Below, one piece after another: positions 1-10,075 of a stretch of 64,000 bases of DNA; positions within the stretch are counted from its first letter, which is position 1; each line of letters opens with the position of its first letter. Position numbers and translations under genes: made by a program. This DNA comes from Plotosus lineatus (lineage: Eukaryota; Chordata; Actinopteri; Siluriformes; Plotosidae): contig CM045729.1 in the NCBI GenBank assembly GCA_024760905.1, positions 62,739,080 to 62,803,079 on the forward strand, read 5' to 3'. The notes below the pieces were generated by a model, which was given only the letters and a program-made list of their open reading frames with translations, was not told the origin of the DNA and did not search any database.

Positions 1-192
1 CTCGAACTTAATACATTCCAGACGGCTGTAAAGATTCCGATTTGTTCGGATTCCGAATCCGCTTTTCCCATTACAAATAATGTAAATGGTCTTAATCCGT
101 TCCGTTGTCTTTTAAGCAGAAGTTAATGGTACCATAACTCATACCATAGGTCCGCAAATTAAGTGAAAAAATTATTGAATGCAGTCCATTAT

Positions 193-536
193 GTTATGGT
201 CTGTGTTGTGAGAGACTCGTGGCTCTAACTCTCTGTCTCTCGTTGTAAGGGGCGTGGCTGCCACACGCTGGTGGAATGCTAAACACACACACCTGATTCC
301 ACTTAGCAATCACAGGACTTCTCTAACAGTGACTACGATTTCCCCGCGCTCTAGTGCCTTCCCTGTAAATAATAATACTCATCCGTTTTCCATTTATAGA
401 AGCCCTGTGATTGCTAAGTGGAATGAGGTGTGTGTGTTTAGCACTCCACCTGCGTGTGGCAGCCACGCCCCCTACAACACGCAGTAAGATAATTAGAGCC
501 ACTAAAACCAGAGTTTCTTACAAAAGAGACCATAAC
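193..536. repeat. Foldback inverted repeat (hairpin-forming)
   Basis: The two arms, about 193-325 and 400-536, are imperfect reverse complements. Matching blocks include GGGGCGTGGCTGCCACACG (249-267) against its complement at 453-471, and CCACTTAGCAATCACAGG against its complement near 403-423. The outer blocks (GTTATGGTCT, GTGGCTCTAA) also pair. The loop is about 70 bp. It contains no convincing coding frame. It could be a foldback/MITE-type element or an inverted duplication. Confidence 0.7.
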
Positions 537-906
537 AAACTAAAATAAAAACAACAGTGCAGTTAAAGCATAAGAACAATAAAGATAAGAATTTCAACCT
601 TTGTGGTGGTGAGCAGTTGGCATACGTAAATGTTGGAGAGGGAGAGAAGAGGAGGATTTCCTTCCATAACAGCTTCCTGTAAATCAGCCAAAGGTGTTTT
701 TTTTTCTCTTGCTACCACTTTGCATGGATGACTCTTCTTCAGGATGTTCCTTTCTTTTCCTGAAGAACAATTCTAACATGGCTTGTTTCTGCTTACTTTT
801 CAAAACCTTATGGAAGTGGCTCATGACCTAATTGTTAAAGGTTCTTACAGCGCTGCTAGCGCTTTGGCTTAGCTTTAGCTTAGCTTTATCAATAGAGGAG
901 GGTTGT
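537..906. other. No recognisable feature
   Basis: AT-rich spacer inside the putative Tigger remnant. I see no coding frame, terminal repeats or simple repeat beyond a short T run. Confidence 0.5.
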
Positions 907-1513
907 CAACCCTCCTCTACAGAACAGAAGCCTGAATACTCTACAGGAAGCAAGTGAAGATCCTAGAACAGTTCCACCAGCATTGTCTCTGCAACATCAT
1001 GTGCATAAAATGGCAGGACTATGTGACAAATATAGAAGTTTTAGACAGAGCACACATGTCAAGTACAGAAGCCATGCTCCTTCAAAGACATCTAAGATGG
1101 GCTGGTCATGTCTCACGAATGGACATCAGTTGCATTCCGAAAGTCGTTTTCTACAGTGAGCTTCAACAAGGCAAGCGTCAACGTGGAGCCCCTTGAAAGC
1201 GCTTTAAAGATCAATTCAAGAAAGAGCTCGCTCAAGTTGGAATAAACCATATAACAACTGGGAACAACTAGCATCAATTAGAGAGGAGTGGCGAGGGACT
1301 ATACACAAGGCAGCTAAAGTTTTTGAAGAGGGCCATGTGACCTCCACCAACGTCAAACGACAACAAAGAAAGGAGAGACAGCACCAGAACCAGTACCCAA
1401 GTCAGAACCTATGCCAACCACCAAACATCCACACATGTCCCAAGTGTCGCAGGGGTTGTAGATCCAGAATAGGACTTCACAGCCACTTGAGGGCATGTCA
1501 CCTTCCAAACTAA
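907..1513 (+). pseudogene. LINE C-terminal fragment with a zinc-finger-like end
   Basis: The translated frames contain LRWAGHVSRM, then GKRQRGAP, then an EQLASIREEWRG-like block, and finish with CPKCRRGCRSRIGLHSHLRAC before TAA. This order (RLRWAGHV segment, arginine-rich segment, terminal Cys2-His2-like finger) is typical of the C-terminus of some vertebrate LINE polyproteins. The frame is broken several times, including a TGA directly after GAP. The RT domain is absent. The exact LINE clade is uncertain. It differs from the RTE-like family found elsewhere in this window. Confidence 0.6.
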
Positions 1514-1556
1514 CTCCTCACTATCTTTGAAATTGAAGAACAGAGCCATTAGCTCA

Positions 1557-1690
1557 TTAGCAACTTCCAGACTTCCCCAGAACAGCACTAGCTTTATCAG
1601 GGTGATACATAGTAACAACAACTTCTGGACTTCTCCAGAACAGCGCTAGTGTTATCAGGATGATACATAGTAACAACAATTTCCAGACTT
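1557..1690. repeat. ~60-bp tandem repeat, about 2.2 units
   Basis: A unit containing CTTCCAGACTTCC, CCAGAACAGC and TATCAGG-TGATACATAGTAACAA occurs twice in full, and a third partial unit follows, with a few mismatches between units. This is a short minisatellite just inside the right end of the Tigger-like remnant. Confidence 0.65.
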
Positions 1691-1894
1691 CCGGAAGTCG
1701 CGCACTTTTCCTCCCTCTTGGTCATGTTTTTTTCTTTCACGTTTTTCGAGTTCAACTTCCGGTTTTTGTTCGAGCTTTGGGCCAAAAAATCCAGGATTTG
1801 TTCGGACTCTAAAGAGTTTTGAATACCAGGGCTCCACTGTATTGAACAAAAAAAACATGTATTCTGCATAATAATATATAATTATAACTCATTA

Positions 1895-2188
1895 GGGCAG
1901 GATGGTGGTGTAGTGGTTATCAGGTCCTGAGTATGAGTTCCATGCTTTCAAGTTTCTGTCCGAAGTTTGCATGTTCTTCTCGTGTTTGTATGAGTTTCCT
2001 CTGAGTATGCTGGTTTCCTTCCATTGTCCAAAGACATGCACATTAGGTTAAGCTGCTGTTTCAAATTGCTACTCAGTGTGAGTGTGCATAGCTGTGTCTG
2101 CAATGGTTCTATTGAGTTGTTCAGGGTGTACCCCCTCCAATATTCAATATCAGTCAAGATAGGCTGATAAGCAAATGAGTGAGTGAGA
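1895..2188 (+). mobile_element. SINE-B copy (tRNA-like head), degraded
   Basis: It starts GGGCAGGATGGTGGTGTAGTGG, where GTGTAGTGG resembles an A-box. It continues with the block CATGTTCTTCTCGTGTTTG...GTTTCC...CAAAGACATGCACATTAG shared with the SINE-B copies at 4926, 25385 and 51904. The B-box region is poor and the tail is degraded (GTGAGTGAG). This is an old copy. Confidence 0.55.
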
Positions 2189-2289
2189 ATAATGTACTTT
2201 TATGATTGTAGCCTCTTTGTACCATCTTTAACTAATCGTTTTAACTCCAACAGCCGCCAAATCATATCAGTATACGGTAAAATGTTGAG

Positions 2290-2760
2290 CCATAAAAAAG
2301 GATGCAAACATTCATTTTTTGGAACACCTTTAGCCTTGATTTGTATATAATTGCCATTACATTATTTTAAAACTTAAGCAACATCATACCATCATCTATT
2401 TCCATCGAGAGTTGAAGCCACTTTTCACCAACATCGTGAAGAAGGAAAAATCAAACCACTCCATTAAAGTCTTCTCCAGGACATCTCATACGCTTTCAAT
2501 AGGGTTAAGGTTAGGACTTAGTGGTATCATATCATGTGTGCAAATGATTCTTCATGATACCTGAACCACTCTTTCATTACTTCAGCCCAAACTTTTTATC
2601 TGTACCATCGGGAAAGAGAACGTCCAGTCATGGGATTAACTGATCATTCGGTACATTCATATCTTCAGCTGACTTTATTTTATTGCCACATTAATGTTGC
2701 TGAGCCTTGACCTGACCCGAACTGATGCAACAAATGTCATTCAGATTACACTGCATTCGA
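2290..2760 (-). mobile_element. Decayed Tc1/mariner-like transposon relic
   Basis: The plus strand contains CCAGGACATCTCATACGC, TTTCAATAGGGTTAAGG and a downstream block ending GCTGAGCCTTGACCTGAC. I recognise these as the antisense of a fish Tc1-like transposase region. No open frame survives and no terminal repeats were located. The family call rests on recollection of related fish elements. Confidence 0.35.
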
Positions 2761-3039
2761 TTCTAAAGGCAGTGTAACAAAGTCACAGCTCCACAGTCCA
2801 TAGTTTGACTCTGAGCTCAGATGTTTTTTTTGTTTTGTTTTGTTTTGTTTTTTTTGCTGCTTTGTGAGGTCTTTCAGGTTAGAAAGGATTTACTTTGTTC
2901 TGTTTTTCACACTGTCCAAAAACAGCAACTCAAAAAGTAGAAACTGAAGATAAATGTGCCTGATGACTACATATATACAAGTGTGCACATTATTTATGGA
3001 TACAGTATTATGCTGCCTGTCAAAAAAAAAATCAAAAAA

Positions 3040-3250
3040 GTCACACAAACACGAATGTTGTTGTTGCACCGTTAGCCTTGTTTACAGCACTTAATTGTTT
3101 TGCTATTGGTTCAACAAACTTAAGAAAAATATTTTTTATTTCCATCCAGTGTTTCTTGCCAATGTCTTGAATTGATGAGAAAAAACTAAATCTCTCCATA
3201 AAGTCTTCTCCTGCACATCCCTTGAGCGGACCAACTGAGGCAACTATGCA
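3040..3250 (-). mobile_element. Second decayed Tc1-like relic
   Basis: CCAGTGTTTCTTGCCAATG, then TCTTGAATTGATGAG, then AAGTCTTCTCCTGCACATCC parallels the 2430-2500 block (GAAGCCACTTTTCACC, AAGTCTTCTCCAGGACATC). It therefore looks like a duplicate or second copy of the same decayed element. The minus strand is open for 79 codons, but I do not regard this as a real gene. Confidence 0.3.
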
Positions 3251-3587
3251 ATGGAGATTACATGCTGTGAACAAGGACAAATGCAGTCCATGAAAATATT
3301 AGTGAGTGCACCTTTCTCTTACTGGGCAGAGTGTTATTACAGAGAGTGGAATTATTACAAATATTATATAATTGCTTACAAGCATTTGGAGGAGTTTCCT
3401 TCCTAATTGTTCTTGGCACATCTCTCTTCACAAATGGGTTACAATAATTTATCTAAAAAGCATAAAATCAAAAAAATGCAAAATTAACTAGAAATAAATT
3501 ATCTGTGACTATGACTTCATATTAATATTTTACAAGTTTATGATAATACTACAAGAGAACATTGGAATTCTGAGCACTATACTTAAT
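3251..3587. other. No recognisable feature
   Basis: AT-rich intronic spacer. No coding potential, terminal repeat or RNA gene was recognised. Confidence 0.5.
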
Positions 3588-3766
3588 TTATTCATTCATT
3601 TCCTGAACCACTTAATCCTGATTAGGGCCACAGACAGGCTGGCACCCACCTCAGCCAACTCTAGGTGAGGGAAGAATACACCCGAGACAGCTCACCAGAC
3701 CATCACAGGACAGACATATGTTGACGGCTATGCGGCCTACTCCTCTTGAAAGTCAGCATATTTTAG
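3588..3766 (-). mobile_element. SINE-A fragment with the ATTAGG-type tail
   Basis: The plus strand begins with the tail in reverse (TCATTTCCTGAACCACTTAATCC), followed by the GGCTGGCACCCACCTCAGCC block, and ends near CTCTTGAAAGTCAGCA. The tRNA-like head is missing. Confidence 0.6.
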
Positions 3767-3819
3767 CATAGCTTTTATTTAGCATATTTTTTTATGAGTA
3801 ATCCAGGACCCTTCCACTT

Positions 3820-4487
3820 TCTTCTTCTTCTTCTTCTTGTCCTTTCGGCTTTTCCCTTCAGGGGTCGCCACAGCGAATCATCTGCCTCCATCTCACCCTA
3901 TCCTCTGCATCTTTTTCTCTTACACCAACTGCCTTCATGTCCTCCTTCACCACATCCATGAATCTTCTCTTTGGTCTTCCTCTAGGCCTTCTGCCTGGGA
4001 GTTCCAACCTCAGCATCCTACTACCAATATACTCACTATCCCTCCTCTGTACATGTCCAAACCATCTCAATCTAGCCTCTCTGACTTTGTCTCCAAAACG
4101 TCTTACATGTGCTGTCCCTCTGATGTGCTCATTCCTGATCCTATCCATCCTCGTTACTCCCAAAGAGAACCTCAACATTTTCATCTCTGCTACCTCCAGC
4201 TCTGCCTCCTGTCTTTTCCCCAGGGACACTGTTTCTAAACCATACAACATCGCTGGCCTCAACACCGTCTTGTACACTTTTCCTTTCATTCTTGCCGATA
4301 CCCTTCTATCACACATCACACCGGACACTTTTCTCCAACCATTCCAACCTGCCTGCACACGCTTCTTCACCTCTTTTCCACACTCTCCATTGCTCTGGAT
4401 TGTTGAGCCTAAGTACTTAAAATCCTCCTCCTTCCTTATCTCTGCTCCTTGTAACCTCACCGTTCCTGTTGGGTCCTTGGCATTCAT
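3820..4487 (-). mobile_element. RTE-like LINE, 5'-truncated 3' end (RT C-terminal region)
   Basis: On the minus strand a 209-codon frame (3858-4487) runs from a KYLGSTIQSNGECGKEV block through MLYGLETV, LGVTRMDRIRNE, RLRWFGHVQRRDSEYIG and PGRRPRGRPKRRFMDVVKED, and ends RCGDP. The catalytic RT motifs lie upstream and are missing. The 3'UTR is very short. The element ends in a (GAA)n run that reads CTTCTTCTT on the plus strand at 3820. The 5' truncation is at 4487. It is closely similar to the copies at 13702, 47055, 49735 and 59470. Confidence 0.85.
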
Positions 4488-4925
4488 ACTTTATAGTAAC
4501 AAATTTACACAAATTACTGAAGTACAGTATGCGCAGTATTTTTGTAAATCTTTGGCTTTTGTTATCCCCGTCTACGTATTTATTCTGATTAGTTGTCATT
4601 TGTCTCCATTACAATTAGCATGACACGATATTGTGCACTGGATGTACAGCAGTACTGTAGCAGGAAGGAAATACAATGATAAATGGTTGATAAATGTTGT
4701 ATATCGCTGTGCATAAGGTTCTTAAAATGCTTGATTCATTTTGCCTTTATCATCATTTTGCTTTTAAGTAATTATGTTTGAATTGTAGCTGACCATAAGA
4801 CCCGATAACTGATAGAAAAAGTAACCAATATCCAATGTACTACATTTAACATGCTAACCATTGCTTCTGATCTGGAGAGCATCAGTCTCACAGTACAAAT
4901 GTTTAGAAACTAAACTGTGTAGCTA
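4488..4925. other. No recognisable feature
   Basis: AT-rich sequence between an RTE 3' end and a SINE. No coding or repeat structure was identified. Confidence 0.5.
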
Positions 4926-5258
4926 GGCGTCACGGTGGCATAGTGGTTAGCACATCTGACGCAAAACAAGAAGGCCTGGGTTCGATTCCCAACTCGGGTG
5001 TTTCTGTGTGGAGTTTAAATGTTCTCCCTGTGCTTGTGTGGGTTTCCTCCAGGTACTCCATTGGTTTCCTCCCACAGTCTAAAAACGTGCAAAGTAGCTT
5101 AATTGGCTGTTCCAAATCTCTAGGTGTGAATGGTTTTGTGAGTGTTGGCCCTGTGATGGCCTGGCGAGCTGTCCAGGGTATAACCCAGAGTTGGCTGAGA
5201 CGGGAACCAGCCTCTCCATGACCCTAATTAGGATTAAATGATTCAGAAAATGAATGAC
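4926..5258 (+). mobile_element. SINE-B, near full length
   Basis: The head is GGCGTCACGGTGGCATAGTGG (A-box-like) and then GGGTTCGATTCCC (near-perfect B-box) at about 4978. The body includes GGTTTCCTCCAGGTACTCC and AGTGTTGGCCCTG. The tail is CCAGCCTCTCCATGACCC, TAATTAGGATTAAATG and then GAAAATGAATGA. The polymerase III boxes at tRNA-like spacing mark it as a tRNA-derived SINE. Confidence 0.75.
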
Positions 5259-5358
5259 TATGGAGATAATAGTGACGCAGAGCACAACTGAGATGTGAAT
5301 TAATGTTTTCAGAGCAGTGTGTATGTATGCTTCGAGTGATGCTATGATAACTGTATAT

Positions 5359-5686
5359 CTTCTTTTCCTGTTGGCTGTTCCCTTTCTCTCAAGGTTCGCC
5401 ACAGAAAATCATCATAGGTTTTTATGCCGGATGCCCTTCTTGACACAACCCTTTATCAAAGGACAGAAACACACTGACGACTTTGCAGCTACTCTTTACA
5501 AAAGTCAGCAATGGTTCTTTTACATGAACCTCTCACCATAGACAGTGAGAGACATGGCCCGCCTTTGATAACCCAGTTAGCTGCACTGGGGGGGACAGTA
5601 ACAACCTCGTGGAGAGTGGGACTCAAACCCTTAACCTTAGGATCAGCAATCCAGCACCTTTTACCACCAGGCCACCACTGCACACA
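5359..5686 (-). mobile_element. SINE-A with RTE-like 3' tail, full length
   Basis: Read on the minus strand it has a tRNA-like head (GCAGTGGTGGCCTGGTGGT, then GGGTTTGAGTCCCAC as a B-box), a body (CAGTGCAGCTAACTGGG, TCTCACTGTCTATGG, AAGAACCATTGCTGAC) and an RTE-like end (GATGATTTTCTGTGGCG, then GAACAGCC and a GAAGA end). Near-identical flanks, CTATGATAACTGTATAT (5342-5358) and CTATGATACTGTATAT (5687-5702), look like target-site duplications and define a 328-bp unit. Confidence 0.8.
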
Positions 5687-5708
5687 CTATGATACTGTAT
5701 ATGATGCC

Positions 5709-5773
5709 AGGAAATCAGAGGCAAGTCTATTGGGTTTTTACACCCGAGCCGAGTGACTTGCCTCTGATTTCCT
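5709..5773. repeat. 18-bp perfect inverted repeat at a SINE end
   Basis: AGGAAATCAGAGGCAAGT (5709-5726) is exactly complementary to 5756-5773. The spacer is the reverse of the SINE-C tail. A third related copy (AGGAAATCAGAA) lies past the other SINE end near 5972. This looks like a rearranged insertion junction. Confidence 0.7.
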
Positions 5774-5959
5774 GATCGCAGGTTACCTTCCCAGTATATT
5801 TTTTACTGGTACCCATTTATACTGCTGGGTGAACAGAGGCACACTTGTGGTTGAGACCTTGCCCAGGGGTCTTAGCACAGTGGGGGTCTCAGTGGGATTT
5901 GAACTCACAACCTCCCGATCATTAGCCCAGCACTCTAACCACGACACCACCGGCCCCAC
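5728..5959 (-). mobile_element. SINE-C copy, internally deleted
   Basis: Minus-strand head GTGGGGCCGGTGGTGTCGTGG, B-box GAGTTCAAATCCCACTG, body GTGCCTCTGTTCACCC, AGCAGTATAAATGGGTACC and GGTAACCTGCGATC, and tail CTCGGCTCGGGTGTAAAAA. Compared with the copies at 37825 and 45077, the stretch containing TAGCGTCCCATCCAGG is missing and is replaced by one arm of the 5709-5773 inverted repeat. Confidence 0.7.
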
Positions 5960-6670
5960 ACTCCACATGAGAGGAAATCAGAACTACTTGATAAAGATTG
6001 GCTTATGCCATAAAAAATCTAAAAGGTAAGTGAGCAAACCTTTATTGCTAAACCAAACACTGTGCTTCACTGTACATGAACTAGTGCTTGTAATTCTACT
6101 TTGCTGTCAATCAATATAATTCTCAAGTTAAAGGAGAACAAACAGTTTTCAAAACTGAACTCTCTATGAGAGACTGGAACACACAGATATGTCATTGAGA
6201 CCTTTTACTCCTTCTCCTGTCAGTTTCTTTTTCTGTCCTTCATACTGTCACTCACACACAAGTTACATAGAGACATGTTTCAAGAAAGATTATGCCAGGC
6301 TTCGACAGACTGCAAACATTATGCTGAAAGATTACTTATGGAGATATAAATCCAGTTTCAAAAATTAGCCTGGGCAGTACCTGGACAGTACAAGGTAAGA
6401 TACTCAGTAACAACTAACAGCACAGTTGTTGTTTTTTGTGTGTTTGTTTGTTTTTGTTTTTTGTAGTGATGGATGAAATGCTCAACCCATTATTCATTCA
6501 GAGTGTTGAGTGAATAAAAATAGAATCCACAAACAAATAATGCTATTGTAACACAGCCTTTTGTAGCATTCCACAATACAGGCTAAACTGGGAGTCTGCT
6601 TGTTTTACTCACACTGACACTTTAACAAGAAAACAGTTGCTCATAAACAAAGAGTGATACATGCATACTA
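5960..6670. other. No recognisable feature
   Basis: Intronic AT-rich sequence with a short T/GTTT run near 6430-6470. No gene, terminal repeat or SINE was identified. Confidence 0.5.
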
Positions 6671-7593
6671 CAGTCAGCCCTCTACTTACGAAAACCTCTG
6701 AATACGAAAAATCCAGGTTACGAAAAATATTTTCCTAAATTTTCACCCTCTGTATACAAAACAACCTCTTCTTACGAAAAGCGCCAAATGCGCCATTCAA
6801 AAATTCAAACAATACAAGACTTGCTCTCTCATTGGCTGTCTCCCAACATCCCACCCCGCTGGCCTCCCATTGGCCTCTCACTGGGATCTCCATAGTACTG
6901 TACCCATAAGCTTGTTTGTCACACGCATAAAGGAGAGATATACTGTTGGTTCGTGAGTTTTGAGAGTACGCATTGCAGCTTATTTGAGGAGGTCCTGATG
7001 AGCCGTGCCTTGTCTCAAAAACTCCGCATTCGGCCAAGAAGCATTTTTGTGCACGGAAGTGGGCGGCGCCACAACACCTCCGATCTCGTAAGGAAGCAAG
7101 TTTATATTGAATCCGGACCTCAGATCTTTCAAACAGGTAATTCCACTTTAAATACAGCACCCTGTCAACACCTGCGTGCTGTGTGTGGGCGGAGCCCGCA
7201 TTCGGCAGAGCATGCACTCAAAGAGAGCGAGAGAGAGAGAGAGAGACAGACAGACAGAGAGATAGAGAGAGACAGTGTTGTGTGTGTGTATGTGCGTTAA
7301 TAAAATGTTTAATAATGGTTTAATTAATAAATATGTTAATAAAATGGTTTAATATGTTAATAAAATGTTTAAATGGTTTAATAAATAATTTTCTTTTACT
7401 TTTAACACATATTTCATACATAATTCATACAAAATTGGTATACTTTTATCATTTTTAACAGGTTTATGGGTTATTCTTGGGAGCTTGGAACAAATCACGT
7501 GTTTTATATGTAAAATGCTCCTCTACTTACGAAAACTCCAGGTTCCGAAAAAGGCTCTGGAACGTATTAATTTTGTAAGTAGGGTGCCGACTG
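6671..7593. mobile_element. Tigger-like non-autonomous element, TIR-bounded
   Basis: The left end CAGTCAGCCCTCTACTTAC and the right end (read inward CAGTCGGCACCCTACTTAC) are inverted repeats with TA on both outer sides (6669-6670, 7594-7595). The subterminal DNA repeats the same theme (GAAAACCTCTGAATACG; CCAGGTTCCGAAAAAGG). The interior has a GC-richer block, a (GA)n run near 7220-7270 and an AT-rich part, with no transposase domain. Parts of the interior resemble the truncated copy at 56572. Confidence 0.75.
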
Positions 7594-8349
7594 TATTTCC
7601 GATATAATGAGTGAACTGGAATGTAGAACGTTAACTAGTGTTAGCAAGCATAGAGTCTTAGCAGAGAATAGTACTAACTCAAGCAGCATGCACTAGCTAA
7701 TGAACCTCAGCTAAAAAATAATTACTTCAAGTCAAGCAGATCCACAGAGAAAACATCCAAGGAGGCGAGACTAGCTAATGAGCCAAACTTTAAAATATAT
7801 TTTCATAATAAGAAGTGGACAAAAGCCAACAGAGAAAAGACATAAACAGTGGGAAAATAAGAGAGTGGCTGGTAGAACATTTAAATCGCTGGTAAATTTT
7901 GGAATCAACAACCACAGTGGCAGGTGGACAAACAAGTTAATTTCCAGCCCTGTTCTAAATGTATACACACCTGCAAGAGATAACTTTTAGACAAGGTTAT
8001 GCCTTTATCTTATCTACACCGTATACACTGTGTGACTGTCACTGCAATGACTTAGTTCTTTTTTTTTATTATTATTGTCAATTTAGTCAACAAATAATGT
8101 CATGTTTTTGAAATCTATAGATTATTACTTTATATACAGGGTAGTTGTTTATAAGAAAAAAGATCACAATCAATTCTGCTTCAATCATCCATTGTTTTGT
8201 GTAAACGGACTAAGTCTTCTTAAACAAAGATACTGTGAAAATTAATTAAATAAATCTATTGATTAAGCGCTTGCATAAATGTAGGACATCAAAACTGAGT
8301 AATCAGAAATGCATTCTGGTTATGAAGAAATAAGTGATTAACGTTTTTT
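7594..8349. other. No recognisable feature
   Basis: AT-rich intronic sequence. I saw nothing coding or repetitive beyond short homopolymers. Confidence 0.5.
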
Positions 8350-8463
8350 TCATTCGTTGATTTTCTGAACCACTTAATCTTAATTAGGGTTGCAGGGAGG
8401 CTGGCACCCATCTCAACCGATTTGGGGTGAAGGCACAATATCACCCTGAACAGCTCACCAGGC
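8350..8463 (-). mobile_element. SINE tail fragment (ATTAGG type)
   Basis: GATTTTCTGAACCACTTAATC, then TAATTAGGGTTGCAGGGAGG and CTGGCACCCATCTCAACC form the reverse of the tail shared by SINE-A and SINE-B. Only the 3' portion is present. Confidence 0.55.
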
Positions 8464-8654
8464 TCAACATTTTTAAATTTAATCTGTAATCCACAATCAG
8501 CACATAATCTAAATCATCATTTATCCTTAAATATGTGATCCAGAGGAGTGTGGAATATTTCAGTTCTCAAAACAGTACCACTAATCTTGATGAAGTTGTG
8601 TGGTTTCGTTGCAACAATTACAAATAGAAAGCTCTGGTGGTCTGCTAACCATGA

Positions 8655-8656
<2 letters not shown>

Positions 8657-8732
<76 letters not shown>
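8657..8732. repeat. (GT)38 microsatellite
   Basis: Uninterrupted GT dinucleotides over 76 bp. Long pure CA/GT arrays like this are typical of fish genomes. Confidence 0.98.
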
Positions 8733-8733
<1 letters not shown>

Positions 8734-8961
8734 GGGTTCAGTAGAGGAGTAATATTTGTTATTTAGAGCAGTGACATACAATCCAGAAGGATGTGTGAAG
8801 AATAGCCAGCAGATCTGTACAATTGTTGTCAATTTATTATTAGTTTTTGTTTTTTTTTTTTACATTTTGTTCGCACAATTATCAAAGTTTCATTTATTAT
8901 TGAGGTTTTATAGGTATGTTTAGCTGAATGTAATTAAGAATATAATAGTTTAAGCCAGAAA

Positions 8962-9314
8962 CAGTGGTGGCCTAGTGGTAAAGGTGCTGGATCACTGATC
9001 CTAAGGTTTGAGGTTCAAGCCCCACTCAACACTGGTTTTCACCCCCTCACCCACCCCACTCCAAGTGCAGCTAACTGGGTTATCAAAGGCCGGCCATATC
9101 TCTCACTGTCAATGGTGAGAGGTTCATCTAAAAGAACCATTGCTGACTTTTGTAAAGAGTAGGCTGCATAGCCATCAGCATGTTTCCGCCGTGCGATGGC
9201 CTGTTGAGCTGTCCACGGTGTACTCTGCCCTTGACCGGAGGCAGCTGGGATGGGCATCAGCCTCTCCACAACCCTAATTAGGAGTAAGTGGTTACAGAAA
9301 ATGAACTGAACTGA
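8962..9314 (+). mobile_element. SINE-A with the ATTAGG-type tail
   Basis: Head CAGTGGTGGCCTAGTGGTA (A-box-like) and GAGGTTCAAGCCCC (B-box). Then the SINE-A body with CAGCTAACTGGGTTATC, the region around CTCACTGTCAATGGTGAG, and AGAACCATTGCTGAC. The tail GCATCAGCCTCTCCACAACC, TAATTAGGAGTAAGTGG and GAAAATGAACTGAACTGA differs from the RTE-like tail on the copy at 5359. Confidence 0.75.
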
Positions 9315-9410
9315 TGGGTTAAGCGATTACCAGGTTGAACCGATTTTAGGATTAAGTCAAACAAACAATTAGGCCTCTTAATAAATCCAACTTCGCCACA
9401 CACCCAACAT

Positions 9411-9790
9411 ACACTATCTGGCCAAAACTTTGTTAAAGAGTTACCGTGTCATCTAGTTGTACATGTTATACACCACACTGCAGATTCAGACCCTCCCCTT
9501 TGCTGTTAGAACAACCTTCAATCTACTGCGAAGTCTCTTCATTCGATTCTGAAGTGTGTTTTTGAAAGTTGGCCTATAAGAGCAATAGTGAGTCTAATCG
9601 CTGACAGTGACAACAGAAAGCCTGGGGGTTGTTGGTGCACCCCACCAACTTTAACAAACTATGTCTTTGTGAGCTTCACTTTGTGCACAAAACTTTATCA
9701 TGGTTGAACATGTATGGGACCCTTAACTCAAATGAAGGTAATTTGTAATGTTACAACTTGCAAAGACATTCAACTGTTGGATGAAGTTAT
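9411..9790. mobile_element. Decayed DNA-transposon relic (CACTAT-TGGCCAAAA end)
   Basis: It begins with an end-like CACTATCTGGCCAAAAC and contains CTTCACTTTGTGCACAAAAC and ACTTGCAAAGACATTCAAC. Similar pieces occur at 21240 (ATTGTGTACTTCCAACTTTG) and at 26640 (GTTGTGTACTTTCAACTCC, ending GTCCATAAACTTTTG). The blocks match a common fish DNA transposon family, but no frame is open and the superfamily is uncertain. Confidence 0.4.
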
Positions 9791-9882
9791 AGTTTGGACA
9801 AGGACCACATATGGGTTTGATTGGCACATGTCCTCAAATATTTGTTCATATATGTGTCATTTTATAAATCTATCCTATCTAT

Positions 9883-10075
9883 GCAGCTACTCTTTACGAA
9901 AGTCAGCAATGGTTCTTTTACACGAACCTCTCACCATAGACAGTGAGAGACATGGCTGGCCTTTGATACCTTAGTTAGCTGCACTGGGACGACAGTGACA
10001 AATTTTTGGAGAGTGGGACTCAAACCCCCAACCTTAAGCTCAAACTCCAGCACCCTTTACCACCAGGCTACTATT
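9883..10075 (-). mobile_element. SINE-A, 3'-truncated (head plus body)
   Basis: The plus strand carries GCAGCTACTCTTTACG, AAAGTCAGCAATGGTTC, CTCACCATAGACAGTGAGAG, GTTAGCTGCACTGGG, and ends with the reversed tRNA-like head (GGGACTCAAACCCCC, CCCTTTACCACCAGGC). The 3' tail is absent. Confidence 0.7.

Larger units (their letters stand above)
1..1839. mobile_element. Tigger-like (pogo/mariner) DNA transposon remnant, left end outside window
   Basis: The right end is a terminal-repeat-like sequence that reads inward as CAGTGGAGCCCTGGTATTC and is followed by TA (1840-1841), as expected for a TA-target element. The first ~110 bases of the window (TTCCAGACGG, CCGAATCC, AATCCGTTCC) resemble the subterminal DNA of such elements, so the left terminus probably lies just outside. 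The interior holds a foldback repeat and a LINE fragment. No transposase frame was found. Linking the two ends into one element is inference. Confidence 0.4.

Noticed and set aside
8962..9314. Possible tRNA gene, because of A-box and B-box motifs in SINE heads
   Set aside because: The heads lack a foldable acceptor stem and are followed by SINE bodies repeated many times. They are tRNA-derived SINEs, not tRNA genes.
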